DNA of 64,000 nucleotides from Dermanyssus gallinae (GCA_003439945.1 QVRM01006439.1:1-64000); one strand, 5' to 3'. Counted from the stretch's first letter, positions 20,800 to 33,110 are shown. Notes: a model not told the origin generated them from the letters alone. Numbers and translations are program-made.

Positions 20800-21680
20800 A
20801 CGACAAACGAGTCAGCGTAAGTTTAAAGAACTGCTTTCAGCAGTTCAGTACGAAGCAGCAGTGAGAAGAGTTCACCGAGACAAAGAAAGAGAGAGCGATA
20901 CAGAGTGACCAGATCCCTATTCGCGCTCGTCAGGGAAGATCCTTATGGTGTCGCGCGGGCGGGTGATCAGACGCCTATTATGGAGATCTCGTCACGTCCG
21001 GTCGACCCGTCAATTGGTCAACCACGTTGTTCTGCAATTCGACATCGTTGTTACTGTAGCGTCCCTCTTACAACGCGTAACTCTTGTCCAGCCTCATCAA
21101 ATCCACGTCATCCGGCTCCCAGATCCCTTGTGCTCCTTGCCTAACGGCACATGCATCCGGTCTCTGGCGACACATGATTGTCTCCCCCACCCCCTTTTCT
21201 TCCTATCTTTCTCGCACAGTATTTACCTCTCTCGCTGGTTATTTCCATTCTGCTTGCTATTTCGTTTATTTCCAGCTTCACCTTCTTTCTCTCATATATC
21301 GTCTGACTTAAACGATAACAGAGTCGTCATTGTTGTCGTCATTAGGCTTAATGCAAGCTATTGCAGAGGTGTCACTGTTGAAGAAGCTCGGATTGATCTA
21401 TCTGCTTCACGCCAAAAGACGAGCCACGAGAGTTTATGCCGCTTTATGTCCGCAAATCACGTCAGCCGATCAGAGACGCTAGACGTTTGGATTTCGGCTG
21501 GCCAGCGCGCCCGACCGTCCGTTCGTCCATCTCGTCTATTTGGAGCGTCTAATGCGTTGACGCTCAATAAGTACCAACAACTTGAAAGCAGTAGCTAGCA
21601 CATGACCGACAGCCACCCGATTTACTGGGACGGTTACTGACCCCCCTAAGCGGTAGTGGGGACGGTGACGTCGACAGCAA
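20800..21680 (+). other. GC-moderate low-repeat block with a 217-codon ORF
   Basis: This block has few microsatellites. An ATG-initiated ORF at 20945-21598 (217 codons) starts MVSRGRVIRRLLWRSRHVRS and has hydrophobic stretches near its middle. No domain, signal peptide pattern or conserved motif is recognised. The low repeat content and composition could fit an untranslated exon or regulatory region. I do not claim a protein. Confidence 0.25.
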
Positions 21681-21689
21681 TCGTAGACG

Positions 21690-22350
21690 TAGCTATGAGG
21701 ATTTCATTGGTTTAGCTGCAAGGATTTTAGCCCTATTACCTTTTGCATAACGTGCTGCCATTATCGTTTTGCATTTTTCACACACCTCATATGGGTAAGC
21801 ATACATGTATACACACCTGTAAAGGGCCATGCCTGCTGCACTGAGGTACGCGGATGATCTATAGCATCTAGCCAAACACCTACATTTAACATCTGCCGCA
21901 ATCTCAAATTCTAGATACAATCTACTGTATCTGTATTTATACAAAGTTATCACAAGAAAGCATTCTGATGATTTCTCAGAAACGTTCTGATGGCACGCGG
22001 TTACGTTTTTTGAGTCGATGTGACAATGTGGACACCTCTTTAACCCCAACTAGGTTTGTGAACTTATCTTTGTTGCTTGTTTAGTTATACGACTAGATGA
22101 GCTAAGAGACAAACACTATAAATTATGGACCTGTGTCGTAATGATGCTCAGTTTTCTATTACACCTCTGAAAAAAATGGCGTGTTATTTTTATCTTTCTG
22201 AAACCCCATTACTTTCTTGACCCAGATAAGCGCCGCTTTGTTGTACATCAATCGACATTTGCCTAACCGCTGGAAATAAGACAATACTTAATATTTTTGC
22301 AATCTCTTAAAAACGATTCAACCATATATATTTTGTCTAATGGACTGTCA
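21690..22350. other. unassigned sequence
   Basis: A minus-strand ORF (21693-22049) has a Cys/His-rich start (CPHCH) but begins with TTG rather than ATG. No zinc-finger family could be matched, so no gene is called. Confidence 0.3.
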
Positions 22351-22389
22351 TTGGTCAAGTTAGCTCTGTTGTGTTATTAACTTGACCAA
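22351..22389. repeat. perfect 12-bp stem inverted repeat
   Basis: TTGGTCAAGTTA at 22351-22362 pairs with TAACTTGACCAA at 22378-22389, leaving a 15-base loop. Confidence 0.85.
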
Positions 22390-22694
22390 AAACAGACACG
22401 GATGTTCCTATTATTGCCGAGGTGCAGCTTTTTATTGCGAGTCGAACTTAATGGACAGAAAATTATATAATGCTTCCCTTTAATAAATGTGCAGTTCTAG
22501 AATGAACGTAACAAAACTATAGATCAGCCATCAACTCCTTCCAAACAACGATTTTTATCGACCGTTTCGAATTTATTTGTTGTTTCCTTTCCCATGGCTT
22601 AGCTGCAGCTACCTAGCTGATAATTTCACTGGTCTACTAGATACTGTCCACTCTAAACTCTAAGTGCACGTATGTTTGTTTAAACGCATCTCCT

Positions 22695-22795
22695 TATGAT
22701 CTGAAGAAGGATATGCATGTGGGATCGAACCTACGACTCATGGCACCAGAGTGGCAGCAGGCCACTTTCACCGCATCCATTCGCATGTGCTCCAT
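22695..22795 (-). mobile_element. tRNA-derived SINE head, family SINE-3
   Basis: The reverse complement contains a weak A box (GATGCGGTGAAAGTGG) and a perfect B box (GGTTCGATCCCAC) about 40 bp apart. The sequence between does not fold into a good tRNA, so this is a SINE head or tRNA relic rather than a tRNA gene. One copy only in the window. Confidence 0.5.
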
Positions 22796-22879
22796 ATATG
22801 TCAATATATATGACTATATATAGAAAACATAAAAGTCAACGCTGGCCACAATGTGCTGTGCATAGTATGCGAATTAGCT

Positions 22880-23840
22880 CAGCTCAGCAGTGACCGCTGC
22901 CTTCTGTGTATAAAGAAGGGCGCGCGCTCTCACCTCGAACCCGAATCATCCCTGCAATTAACATAATGGGCGAAGTCGTTTCCTCAGTAATCGCGTTATT
23001 ATTATGCGTTTGCCTCTGCCGGGCGGAAGGGGAGAAAGGCGAGGGAGAGTAGGAAAAAGTGAAAAGGGGAAAGTTTTTGGTCTCTCCTCGGGCGATCGGC
23101 CCATGCCGCCATGAGACAAATCTGCCAAGGGGCAATCAGAAAAGAAAAGTTGATACACTTATGATCGGTGGAAACCCTATTGGCCAATCATACAGCAGCA
23201 TCATAAACACAATTGCCTTCATCATCAACTCCATTACCTTCTTCTGCTTCGTTTCATCGACGTCGATGTCTAGGGGCACGTCTTGGCTTCAATCTCGCCA
23301 TTTAGAAATCGAATAATGCTCTTTAGGCAACGCAAACTTCGATGACTCCCGTCTTCGCACTCATCGTTGTCGGTGCCATCGTCGTCATTGCCGCGACTTC
23401 ATTCTGTTCTTTGACGTGAACCTCCTATACCACCCAACCGTGACGACGTGACAAATCGTCATTGGCTTGGCTCTTCTTGGGTTTGTCAGCGCCCTGTTAC
23501 CCCCCCCCCCCCTTCCCCCCTGGCCCATTACCCCCACCACAATCCTCGGCACTGCCGGCACTGTCATTGCCGCTTCTGCTGTTGCTGCTGCTGATGCTCT
23601 AGGCTGTGCTGTGGGCAACAGATGCTGACAACGAGTATAGTAGCGACATCCACGCCGTCCTGATCAGCGTAATGACGTAGCTAGTTGACATTTCGATTTA
23701 TTCTTGCCTATGCTGTGCCGCTTTCTGCTGGCCTTTATCGCTGTCGTCGTCGTCGGCGGCGCGGCCGACAACAGCGGTAGGGGGGGGGGGGGTCACTATA
23801 TGGAGACGGAGCGTTGATGCAGCCTGCTTCGGCAACGTCG
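22880..23840. other. GC-moderate unassigned sequence with C and G runs
   Basis: Poly-C near 23501-23520 and poly-G near 23778-23791. CTG/CTT triplets around 23570-23600. No gene supported. Confidence 0.4.
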
Positions 23841-23843
23841 TTC

Positions 23844-24004
23844 AAGTTCCTCGCGACCAGCCGTTGAAGTTCCTCGCGACTAGTCGCTGAAGTTCCTCGC
23901 GATCAGCCGTTGAAGTTCCTCGCGACCAGCCGTTGAAGTTCCTCGCGACCAGCCGTTGAAGTTCCTCGCGACCAGCCGTTAAAGTTCCGCGTGAACAGCA
24001 GTGG
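23844..24004. repeat. 23-bp minisatellite, about 6.7 copies
   Basis: Consensus unit AAGTTCCTCGCGACCAGCCG followed by TTG. Units start at 23844, 23867, 23890, 23913, 23936, 23959 and 23982. The first five steps are exact 23-bp steps; the second unit has three changes, the third one and the last is degenerate. A 23-bp period shifts frame each unit, so it is unlikely to be protein coding. Confidence 0.95.
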
Positions 24005-24349
24005 CGGCGAACAACGGCAGTTGTAGCAGCGGGTCCACTTCCAGCTGCGTCGTGTCATTATTGTGCGTTGCTACTTTCTTTCATTTGCTTTTACTGCTGC
24101 GACAGACCGCGCCTGGTCGAAGGGGCCCGGACCCGGGCATGGGGCATTATGTTCGTTTGCCGACGACTTGCTGCTCGCACCTACACTTAACTAAGTGCTG
24201 GCTGAAGAAATGGAGATGATGGCTGACTTCTGAAGATGACCACCACTTCTGAAGCGGATGGACGACGGAAGGACGGATGACGGACAGACGGAACAACGCC
24301 AACACCACCTTCAGCATTATGCCGATGGGTAACACCAGCGTCGTCATGC

Positions 24350-24640
24350 TGACCATGATCACTAGCGTCATCTTCATTATCATCGACTTTATCATCATCA
24401 TTATCTTCGTTATCATCGACTCTATCATCATCTTCGTTATCATCGACTCTATCATCATCTTCGTTATCATCGACTTCATCATCATCTTCGTTATCATCGA
24501 CACTATCGTCATCATATTCATTATCATCGACTTTATCATCATCATCTTCATTATCATCAACTTCCTCATCATCTTCATTACCATCGACTTCATCATCATC
24601 TTCATCATCGACTTCATCATCATCGCCGCCGCCGGTATCA
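24350..24640. repeat. ATC-rich repeat with a 27-bp higher-order unit
   Basis: Degenerate ATC/TTC triplets are organised in 27-bp units (ATCATCATCTTCGTTATCAT followed by CGACTCT) repeated about four times near 24390-24505, with decayed units after. Frames on both strands stay open (plus: I/F/D-rich; minus: M/K/I-rich) simply because the triplets lack stops. Confidence 0.85.
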
Positions 24641-24649
24641 TCGGCATCA

Positions 24650-25290
24650 TCGTGATCAGTAACGCCATGATGGCTAACGGATGCAAGAGAAAGTTAACGA
24701 CGGAAGCAGACGCAGCCATAGCCCGATGATTCGTCATGGTCTTCATCATCTGGCTTGCGGGAGCGAGCGAGCCAGCGATCAAGCAAGCCGACAAGGTTCC
24801 GAAGCAAACCGACAACGGTTAGAAATTACGACTGTGGGGACGACAACACCGGCACCAGCAGCAACATCAGTGCCGCCCCGAGGGCCTGAAGCGGGCAGCC
24901 GGCCGGGCAATCAAAGCGCCCATCGGGCCTGGTCGTCACGCACGCATCCGACGGTCGTTATATCCGAAAAGAAAGGACCTTTCTGACCACCGCAGCAAAA
25001 GCAAAAGATCCTACTGAAATGGCAGCAGCAGCAGCATCAGCCGCCGTCACGGCCGCCGCTACCGTCTCGACTGCAGAACAATCGCCATTGTGTGTTGCCA
25101 AATGATCTGATTGAGGCAATCGAAATAACAAGAAGGCTAGTTAGCCTGAAGGGAGGTGGAGAAAAAAAAAAAGAAAAGAAAATCAATTTATCAGAAATGA
25201 CTCTCATTGATGATTCCCAAACAATCTAGCCGTAAACGATTGCTGCCACTACGCCACCGCGTTAATAGATGGTTGCAATATATGAAATCT
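24650..25290. other. GC-moderate unassigned sequence
   Basis: CAG-rich patches at 24855-24870 and 25021-25040. No gene supported. Confidence 0.4.
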
Positions 25291-25293
25291 TCA

Positions 25294-25295
25294 AC

Positions 25296-25381
<86 letters not shown>

Positions 25382-25390
25382 GGGGGGGGG
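25294..25390. repeat. (AT)n, (GA)n and poly-G compound microsatellite
   Basis: TA tract to 25364, GA repeats to 25381, then about ten G. Confidence 0.93.
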
Positions 25391-26600
25391 AGAAAGCGCG
25401 TGAAGGAAAGAAAACTGATAGGACTATATAGATGACTGCCCTGCGGCAACGTAATAAAGCCAAAAAGACGTATTCTCTGCAGCAATCGTATACACTTGTT
25501 TTCTTTCGAAATAGCTTGCACCTTCTGGTTGTCAGTTTTTGCCAGACTTCAATGATCTTGTCTATAACTTCTCGTGATCTTATGCCGAATGTCTATCCAT
25601 TTTTTAGCTAAAATGACAACTAGATGTTGTCAATTAAAGTGTACCCATTAGAAAATAGCTTTTACGGTTCCTTGCTTTGTCGGCTGACGATGTTCGATCG
25701 AAGGCGGTCGTGCCGCCTTTGATACACAGCTGGTTTGAGACCGATTGAGACGTCGTCGAAGCCTGTGCATTTGTATTGGCTATGAACGGAGGAATCCTCT
25801 CCATAAACGCTCCATTGCCGACGGCGCTGTCTTCGCTTAGTACCGTAGCTATAGTGGCTGCGTATCTTTTTTCATATAATATCCCTTGTTTCAAATAAAG
25901 AAATTGACCTACCAAACTAATACATGGAGGACCAAAATAAACTTTTTTGCAGTTGCTCTCGTAGCGGACTGTCAGTCCAAATTCACATCCGCAGGCTGAT
26001 AGCGCTACCGCTACCTTTGTTTGATATATGGGCAGAGAAGTCGAGTCGATTCTCTAACAAACACCGACGAAATGGGTTGTTACAGTTCCTTCTTACAACT
26101 TTTTTTTATGTATAGATTCTTTTTCGGATGGAGTGATCTGGGCCTTGCTGACTTAAGGCTTGAATACCATGACCTTGCATGAGATTCTGCACGACCACCT
26201 TAGGCTCACCAATTTCAGAGTGCTCGATGGTTACCTCGCGATTTGTAGACAGACGCGGGTGTTTTTCTGGCCCGAGAATTTCGGTTAAAATTTGACAACG
26301 GTCGGTATTCTCTAATTTTTCTCTAACTTTATTGACGAGCGTTTTAAAATAAAATTCTCTAAAATTATTGACGAGTGTTTTCTTGTTATAGATAATAAGA
26401 GTTGGGTACTTTTTGTGACCCTCTACTCAAGTCCTAGGGCTCGCAGTGATCAGACGTTGAAGAGTTTCCACCCACAAAAGTTTCAGGGCGTCTTTTGGAC
26501 GATGGTACCTTCACCACAGCAGTGCGCCAGCTTACAGGCATACAAGCACTGAGGGGTTTGTTGCCGTATTTGGAGTCAAGCTGGTGAAGCACGCAGTTTC
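25391..26600. other. unassigned sequence
   Basis: Small ORFs only. A direct repeat TCTCTAA...TTATTGACGAG occurs twice near 26320 and 26357. Confidence 0.4.
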
Positions 26601-26629
26601 TTCACAAAATTTGGCTCCGTGCATTTCTT

Positions 26630-26770
26630 CCTCTTTAGAAAAAAAATGTATGAAGACGATGTTAATCACGCAGTGTTTGAAGCCGTCGAGGTGGAACTAG
26701 AACTAGACTTGGAGGTGTGCTTTGATGCATGAGTGCACCGTCTCAAGAAATTGGTTGAAATTGCTTACAC
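26630..26770 (+). pseudogene. fragment paralogous to 58135-58300, family unknown
   Basis: The plus-strand frame reads FEAVEVELELDLEVCFDA, a stop, then VHRLKKLVEIAY. The stretch at 58190-58300 reads LEATEVEL, a stop, and after a short gap LEVCFDASIRCLKMFIN. DNA blocks TTGGAGGTGTGCTT and GATGCAT are identical. Conservation at peptide level in the plus frame is better than chance but both copies have stops. I do not recognise the family; a decayed gene duplicate or an unknown repeat are both possible. Confidence 0.35.
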
Positions 26771-27182
26771 CCTAGAAAAAAGACTAAAAACATATTTGTA
26801 GTCCATCAAAGAAATTGCAAAAACTTTGTTAGGTTTCTATATATATATACCGGCTCCGGTTCTTCACCCTCTACCTTACTGTTCTATATTTTTACGTAAT
26901 CTACCTTATGTATTGTATTATTTCTGCAGATTAAGTATGTACACATATATTCCCATGCAGTTCAGTACGCGACACCTGTTTACATTCGTTCTTACACAAT
27001 GGTCTTTATCTAAACAATAGCTTATTAGGCAGACAGCATTTAAATATCCGTGCTATGAAATTCTACATAGTAGCGTTTGGTTTCTTTTCATGCTGGCTTT
27101 TTATTGCTTAGTTTTAAATGCAGATCCGTAAAGTTACTAAAGGCAAAAGTCATGCTGGCTTTTCTTCGGTGATTCTGGTGTT
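26771..27182. other. unassigned sequence
   Basis: CATGCTGGCTTTT occurs twice (27089 and 27152), a minor direct repeat. Confidence 0.4.
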
Positions 27183-27203
27183 CGACGTATATATGAATAT
27201 ATA

Positions 27204-27241
<38 letters not shown>
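27183..27241. repeat. (AT)n microsatellite
   Basis: TA tract with GAA interruptions at its left. Confidence 0.92.
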
Positions 27242-27245
<4 letters not shown>

Positions 27246-27594
27246 CAGTAGATAGACAATAATAATAAATATGTCTCCCGGTTGTATTCAAAGGCTGCTA
27301 TTGAGCGTTTGCAATGCGAGCCGTTACGCAATGAATTGTCTGATGCGGTGGTGGTCATTTATTCACGATTAAATGTTCTTTTTGTTGTCTCGTCGTTATA
27401 TTATGCATTATTGATGGGCGGGTAGAACGTTGAAGCTTGGAGCTTGTATGTCTTTGATCATCAGAGTGGTGTTATCTGAAACAGGGCGGCGGTGGTAGCG
27501 GCAGTAATGCCACTGGTAGGTACATTACAATGGACAATAACAACAACGGCGAACAGCATTAGCAGAAAAGAAAGAAAGTGAAAATAGAGAAGCA

Positions 27595-27675
27595 ATGACA
27601 ACAACAACGACAGCATCAACCACAAACGACAGCATCAACAACAACAACGACGACAGCATCAACAACAACAAGGTA
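27595..27675. repeat. CAA/CGA triplet repeat with AGCATCAAC units
   Basis: Three spaced copies of GACAGCATCAAC within CAA repeats. Confidence 0.85.
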
Positions 27676-28299
27676 ATGCCAGTGGGCCATCGCGATGAGT
27701 TGACGCCCGCCGATCATGGCGTGACGGCTTGGCGACTGTGGTTTCATATTGTCTCTAACTTTCATCACCGCCACCACAACCGTCAGACGGTGGAAGGACC
27801 GTGACCCTCGATGTCTACTAGGCTGGCTTCCTTCTATATGCATATGTATGTGTATATATATATATATATTATTACATCACTCTGAAGACGTACCCATTCA
27901 TCGGCTAGAGAAGCGTCGGGGCAAAACAAACACAGACGCACGGCTGCTTCACGAGGTATTCAGTATTGGAGTGTTCTTTGTTGCTGTTGTTGCTGTTAAT
28001 GTCAACAACAGGCGCGATCAAAAATGATGATTGAACAAGCGGACAAGCTTTTACGCATTGAACGCCTTGAACGCGCGGCGTTGCCGCCTCCCCCAGCATC
28101 GTCTATGCGAACCGATCAAGTCAGAACAAGATAACAGCGTAATAATGGACGTCGGTACTAGATCGCCCAACCAGGCACTTCGGTAAACATGCATGTACAT
28201 CATAGTGCATATATAGGTATAGTTTACAACAAAGCTTCTAATGTGTACCTGTCTCTTGTCGTTCGATATATACCCATCGGCCATATGTTTATCTTACAT

Positions 28300-28306
<7 letters not shown>

Positions 28307-28352
<46 letters not shown>
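28307..28352. repeat. (AT)n microsatellite
   Basis: TA tract preceded by CACACA. Confidence 0.92.
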
Positions 28353-29400
28353 CGTGTCTAATTAGATGTGCTATTGCATTAATCATTAGTAAACCACTGT
28401 CGTCTAAATGCAGCGCTGCCGGCTGTTCGAGAAAGTCGGTTTAATTTTTAGCGCTGTAGCCAAAATGCTGTTGTTTGCGACACAGACAAACTTATGCCAA
28501 AACATTTCAACGTTATTTCAGTGTTTTTTTTTAGCTAGTTAACGTTGCCACGTGCGTGGCAGGAGGTTACCGACAGAATTAAAAAATTCACCGCCCGCTT
28601 TCGAAATAGCCAGCGTCAAGACGACTGAATGGAACACGAGCGCGCGCGTGGGAGCGGAGTAGGAAGAGAGGGAATAAAGGCGAAAGGGGAAACGACACAC
28701 CACCAATCACCGTTACCAGCCAAGACGAGCCCTGAGACCCCCTTTGGCGAACCCTTCGGGGGCACTCCCGTAAGTGAGAGCGGCTGGCTGTTGACGAACG
28801 CCGCATCAAACGAAAGGTGGGCCACGAAGCCAACGACCACTAAGGCTGGTGCTGCGTCGCGCTGAAGTTTGCGCTACGCGGCGTTGAAGTCTGCGGCCCG
28901 ACCACAAGTATGCATGCAGACAGGCAGACAGGCGACAGAGGAAGGAGCATAGCTAGTGATGGTGATGGTGACGTCAAACCCTTGGCTTCATCCCGCCGGC
29001 CGGTCGGTCGATCGCACCCCAACGGCCCCCCTGGGTTGCCTGGGCTTGGTCTGTGGGGGCCAGGCTGCCGCCAATCCCGGCAATGAACGCCACTTAGCGC
29101 CTACCTAAGGTGGTGCTGTCATTCGGCTTCTTCAACCAGCAATAGCAACGTCAACACCAACAGCCAGAGTCACAGCGACACCAACAGTCAGCAGCTGAGA
29201 CGGATACGATGCGTTTGCCGTCCGTGGCCGTCCGTCGCCTATGTCGATAGCTGTTTACCGAATATACGTTTACCGGAGTTGTAACTGGACTAACGCTACT
29301 TTGCATTAAACATATTGAAACATCTACCTAACGTAACGAAGCTGTGCGCTACCGTTTGCACCTGGACGTGGATCCACGATGATGCGGTTTATGCGCGGTC
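28353..29400. other. unassigned, GC-rich in its second half
   Basis: 28600-29240 is GC-rich with low repeat content and overlapping ORFs on both strands, none with a recognisable domain. Possible untranslated exon or regulatory DNA. Confidence 0.35.
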
Positions 29401-29404
29401 CGCT

Positions 29405-29406
<2 letters not shown>

Positions 29407-29437
<31 letters not shown>
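29407..29437. repeat. (AT)n microsatellite
   Basis: Pure TA tract. Confidence 0.9.
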
Positions 29438-29438
<1 letters not shown>

Positions 29439-29662
29439 CCTCTCTCTCTTTTCCTATATATATATACGTAGAAGAACAATCATTAGTGTAAGACGTATCT
29501 CAAGCGTTCAAAAATACCCTTTCGATGGTTAGTCACTTTGTCACAAAAAGTTTACTTTTCGACTTTGCTACACGAGTTAAATAAAAGAACACACTTGCGT
29601 AAAGTCTGCGGTGTTCGGGTTCTGCGGAACGTGACTGTTGCACATTTAATAGAATTTATTTT

Positions 29663-29738
29663 GTGAGTGATTTATATTTACAAGATGTTTAATATATACA
29701 TGTACATATTTAACATCTTGTAAATATAAGTCACTCGC
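29663..29738. repeat. long hairpin-forming inverted repeat
   Basis: GTGAGTGATTTATATTTACA continuing AGATGTT pairs with AACATCTTGTAAATATAAGT continuing CACTCGC. There are two mismatches over about 28 bp, with a roughly 20-bp AT-rich centre that is itself nearly self-complementary (ATATACATGTACATAT). It is a candidate miniature inverted-repeat element or hairpin RNA locus. Confidence 0.88.
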
Positions 29739-29739
29739 T

Positions 29740-32700
29740 CACTGCAACGATCCCTCTTATTGTCGTACATTTAAAACAGTGCCTAAACGGCCAGAGCCAT
29801 TTCCGGTGTGTGTATTTATGACGTGTATGACGCCACGAAACAGTATCTTAGGTAAGTACTTCAAACAAGCAGATCAGATATTTTTCCGGACTTTCCCTAT
29901 ATTGGAATTACCAAGTCATTTTCATCCATGTTCCAAGGTCCAAAGGGGAGTCATCTTTTTTTGGCCCCTTTGTGAACTTTCTCCGGCTTCGTTCGGAAAC
30001 CTTATAAATGTATGTGGGATATGTTCGAACACAAGAAATGGATACCCACACCCGGGCCACTACTGAGACTCATTGTATTCTCTTTTATTCATTCTGGAAA
30101 TGACTAATCATATTATATAATTACCCGTAATGAAAACGACGTTATAGAGTTAAATACATTGTTGCATACATGATACATTGGCGGGCGGACTTCATGCGCG
30201 TACAACTTTACGATAGATTCGCATCACATCTATAGATTACCGAAAACAATGTCTCACGGATTAGTAAAAAGCACCTTTGCCACTTAAATTGATACCTGCA
30301 TAAACAAAAATAAAGAACGCGCATAGGACTGTTGCTGAAGCTCATTTCTACCACATGCCACGTCAATGTGCTGTACGTTCAAAACCTTTAGAAACCTCTG
30401 ATAGGCAACTGCTCAGATTAGTTAGCGTTTATAATAAAGCCACGCAGTATTTGACGAGTTTCACCTGACCAGTTGATTGAACATTTTGATGTCAAGGAAA
30501 TTGGTGGTAAATCGGCATCTTCTTAAACTTTGTATTTTTAGACAACAACTTTATGTACTTCGAACAAATTTAAATACACGTTAGTAAAACTTCTAGACGA
30601 AGAGCGAGCAATAGCTATCCGTTTAAGCAAGGAAACATCTTTTACATCAATGAAAGTCGTGTGGTAGACCAGCGTTACGGCCACAAAATAATACTTGCGT
30701 AACAGATGTACATTCATCGCTTTTCTTAACATGATAGTGATGCTAGTAGTGGTAGTAATTGCTTATATTGTAGTAATTCCGCAACATATATCATTCGGAG
30801 GGCGTGCCATTTGTTCCACACTGCCCGACGGTCGCTAAAACAATTGACTTCCTATCGAAACGTATCATTGACGATGCTAAAATGAGCAAATACGAGGCAA
30901 TTTGGCGTCCCGTGCCTATAAAACCCTAAATGCGTTTCCGGTGCCATTTAGAATCCGTATAGCGATTACGTGTGTATGCATTTTCGTGTATGACAGAGCG
31001 GAAACAGAAAAGCGAGCAGAGACGTGGTCATATATGAACTTATGTGTATTTAACAGTAATGGAGAATTGTTATTACGATATTATGAATATGTCACGGACT
31101 TTATTTATGTTCAAAGTTTCCAGTCACTCCTCACCTTGACGAGGTCATCATGCTTTAGCGTAACGCGGTATGAGGGAGAAGATGCATTTTGAGCATCGCC
31201 CATATGACGACGGATACAGCAGCTGGTACCAAACATGTGCACATGTAGAATTAGGACCAAGGTCAATTTTGCGCTTTGCTTTATTAATTTACTTTAGTAT
31301 TCAGTTATTCAAAAGCATAGCTAGCTGTCCGCTTAAGCTTAGGGTACTTTTCTTTATATGTGGCGCTAATCTATGGGCATGCTTATAGACACTGCTGCAA
31401 TCCCACGTGGCCTAGTCTGTGCACTATGATGATATGGTCTACTTGGACAAATTCTTAGTAATGTTTATAACAATAACGATACTTTTCTTGTAACCAGTCT
31501 TGTAACAGCTAAGCCGCGGCCCTACTTCGGTAAGAAATAGTCAAAAAGTATTAAGTAACCAAGTGGGGTTGCTTAAACAATTGAGATTTTTCAAATATGA
31601 GCTAGTCGGTTAGTTAAGCTTAAACTTACGCATCAGTAAGCTAGCCTCTTCGTTTCAATACATAGGTACATCTCACTAGTCTCTTCGTTTCAAGTCTGAA
31701 ACAGTCGTAACTTGCCAACTGTTTTTATATGCCAGTCTGTAACGACGGTCGGCAGTCAAGTGTAGACAGTTTACCGTTTGGCTGCACGCCAAACCAGAAA
31801 TCAGGTAACTAAAACTAGAGCAGCTGCCAATCTATAGCTAGTGCGTGGGGGAACAGACAAAGACGTTTCTGCAAAAATTGACATATTCTTTATTCTTCTT
31901 GATAAAAAGCATTTTCGTTTTCTATTCTACCAGTCCATTCCGGCTTTTTTTTGTCAGTTGGAAGCTGGTTTGCTTGTCTGGTTGGCAACATACACTACTG
32001 CACATCGAACAACGTCTGTGGGAGGCCGTTTTCACTGCGGTTTGAGTTTGTATGGCGCACCTCTTTTTTTTCTGGAGCGCCATGGTGACTCTCTATTAGT
32101 TCTTTGCAAGCTTTTTCCTAACAATGCCCAACATCAACTATTTCTATATACTCACACATCCGTCATGCCGAATTTATGAGCTGAGCCGCAAAGCAGAAGA
32201 CGCAAGCAAGTTCAGGTATATATACCCTTATTTCACTCATTTATCATTGATACTTATACGGTTGCCAGATGCTCTTGGCATGCCATTCAAGAGAGGCAGT
32301 GCAGTGATTTCTTCGCAGGGCCAGGCAGGCAGCCGCATGATGCTTCGTACACGCTTGAGAGCACAGTCGACAGATGCACTTTGTGCATGCCTACTCATCA
32401 TGAAAGTTTTGTATTCAAACAGACTAGGTGATAGAAGCCATGAGTTATATGTATTTAGTGTAACCGTGGCAATTGTAACATGCAAGACTAGACCAGAAGT
32501 AAGAGACACTGAAAATATCTAGGTCTCCAACGTGGGCCCGTCTAGAAACTGTCGTAACTGTTTGCGGCAAGCGCAGTGCGCATCTGTTTCGCAATAACCT
32601 GTTTTGCTTCCCATTTAGTCTATCCAGGGAACTGGCACTCTGCCAGATCAAATAGCGGGTTTGAACTTTCGATAAGCTTGACTTTACGTCATGTTCCTTT

Positions 32701-33070
32701 CTTGCGCATTCTCTGGGTGGTCTGTAAACTGTATCTCTCTTGTAGGTTCAAAAACTATACATCGCAGAACCTTGTTATTTGCAAGCTTTTCGCAATGCAA
32801 CTATTTCTCTTATGCAAACCAACGTTGACGGAGCTTCAGGCCAAACAGAAGTTTTCGTTAGCACACGCCAGTATATTCAGTTTCTGATAAGAAAAGCAGT
32901 CTCCCTACAATCGCATATTCCCAAATGCGATGTCCGGCCAGCCACGTCAGTAAAGTGGGTATTTGTGAGATTACTCCACTCCTAAACAACTTCCGCCCCA
33001 TTCCACTGAACAGAATGCTTATTTTAACACGTTTTACGGCTTCCTAAAGTTTTCACTCTTAGTTTGGGTA
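29740..33070. other. 3.3 kb of unassigned unique sequence
   Basis: No long microsatellites or SINE heads, and no recognisable gene. ORFs up to about 130 codons (for example 31841-32179 and 32124-32522) show no domain. This is the longest low-repeat stretch in the window. Confidence 0.4.
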
Positions 33071-33072
33071 CG

Positions 33073-33075
<3 letters not shown>

Positions 33076-33107
<32 letters not shown>
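33076..33107. repeat. (AT)n microsatellite
   Basis: Pure TA tract. Confidence 0.9.

Positions 33108-33109
<2 letters not shown>

Positions 33110-33110
<1 letters not shown>

Noticed and set aside
21693..22049. Cys/His-rich minus ORF as a zinc-finger protein
   Set aside because: TTG start, irregular Cys spacing after the initial CPHCH, and no second finger.
23844..24004. CRISPR-like regularly spaced repeats
   Set aside because: The 23-bp units are contiguous with no spacers; it is a minisatellite in eukaryotic DNA.
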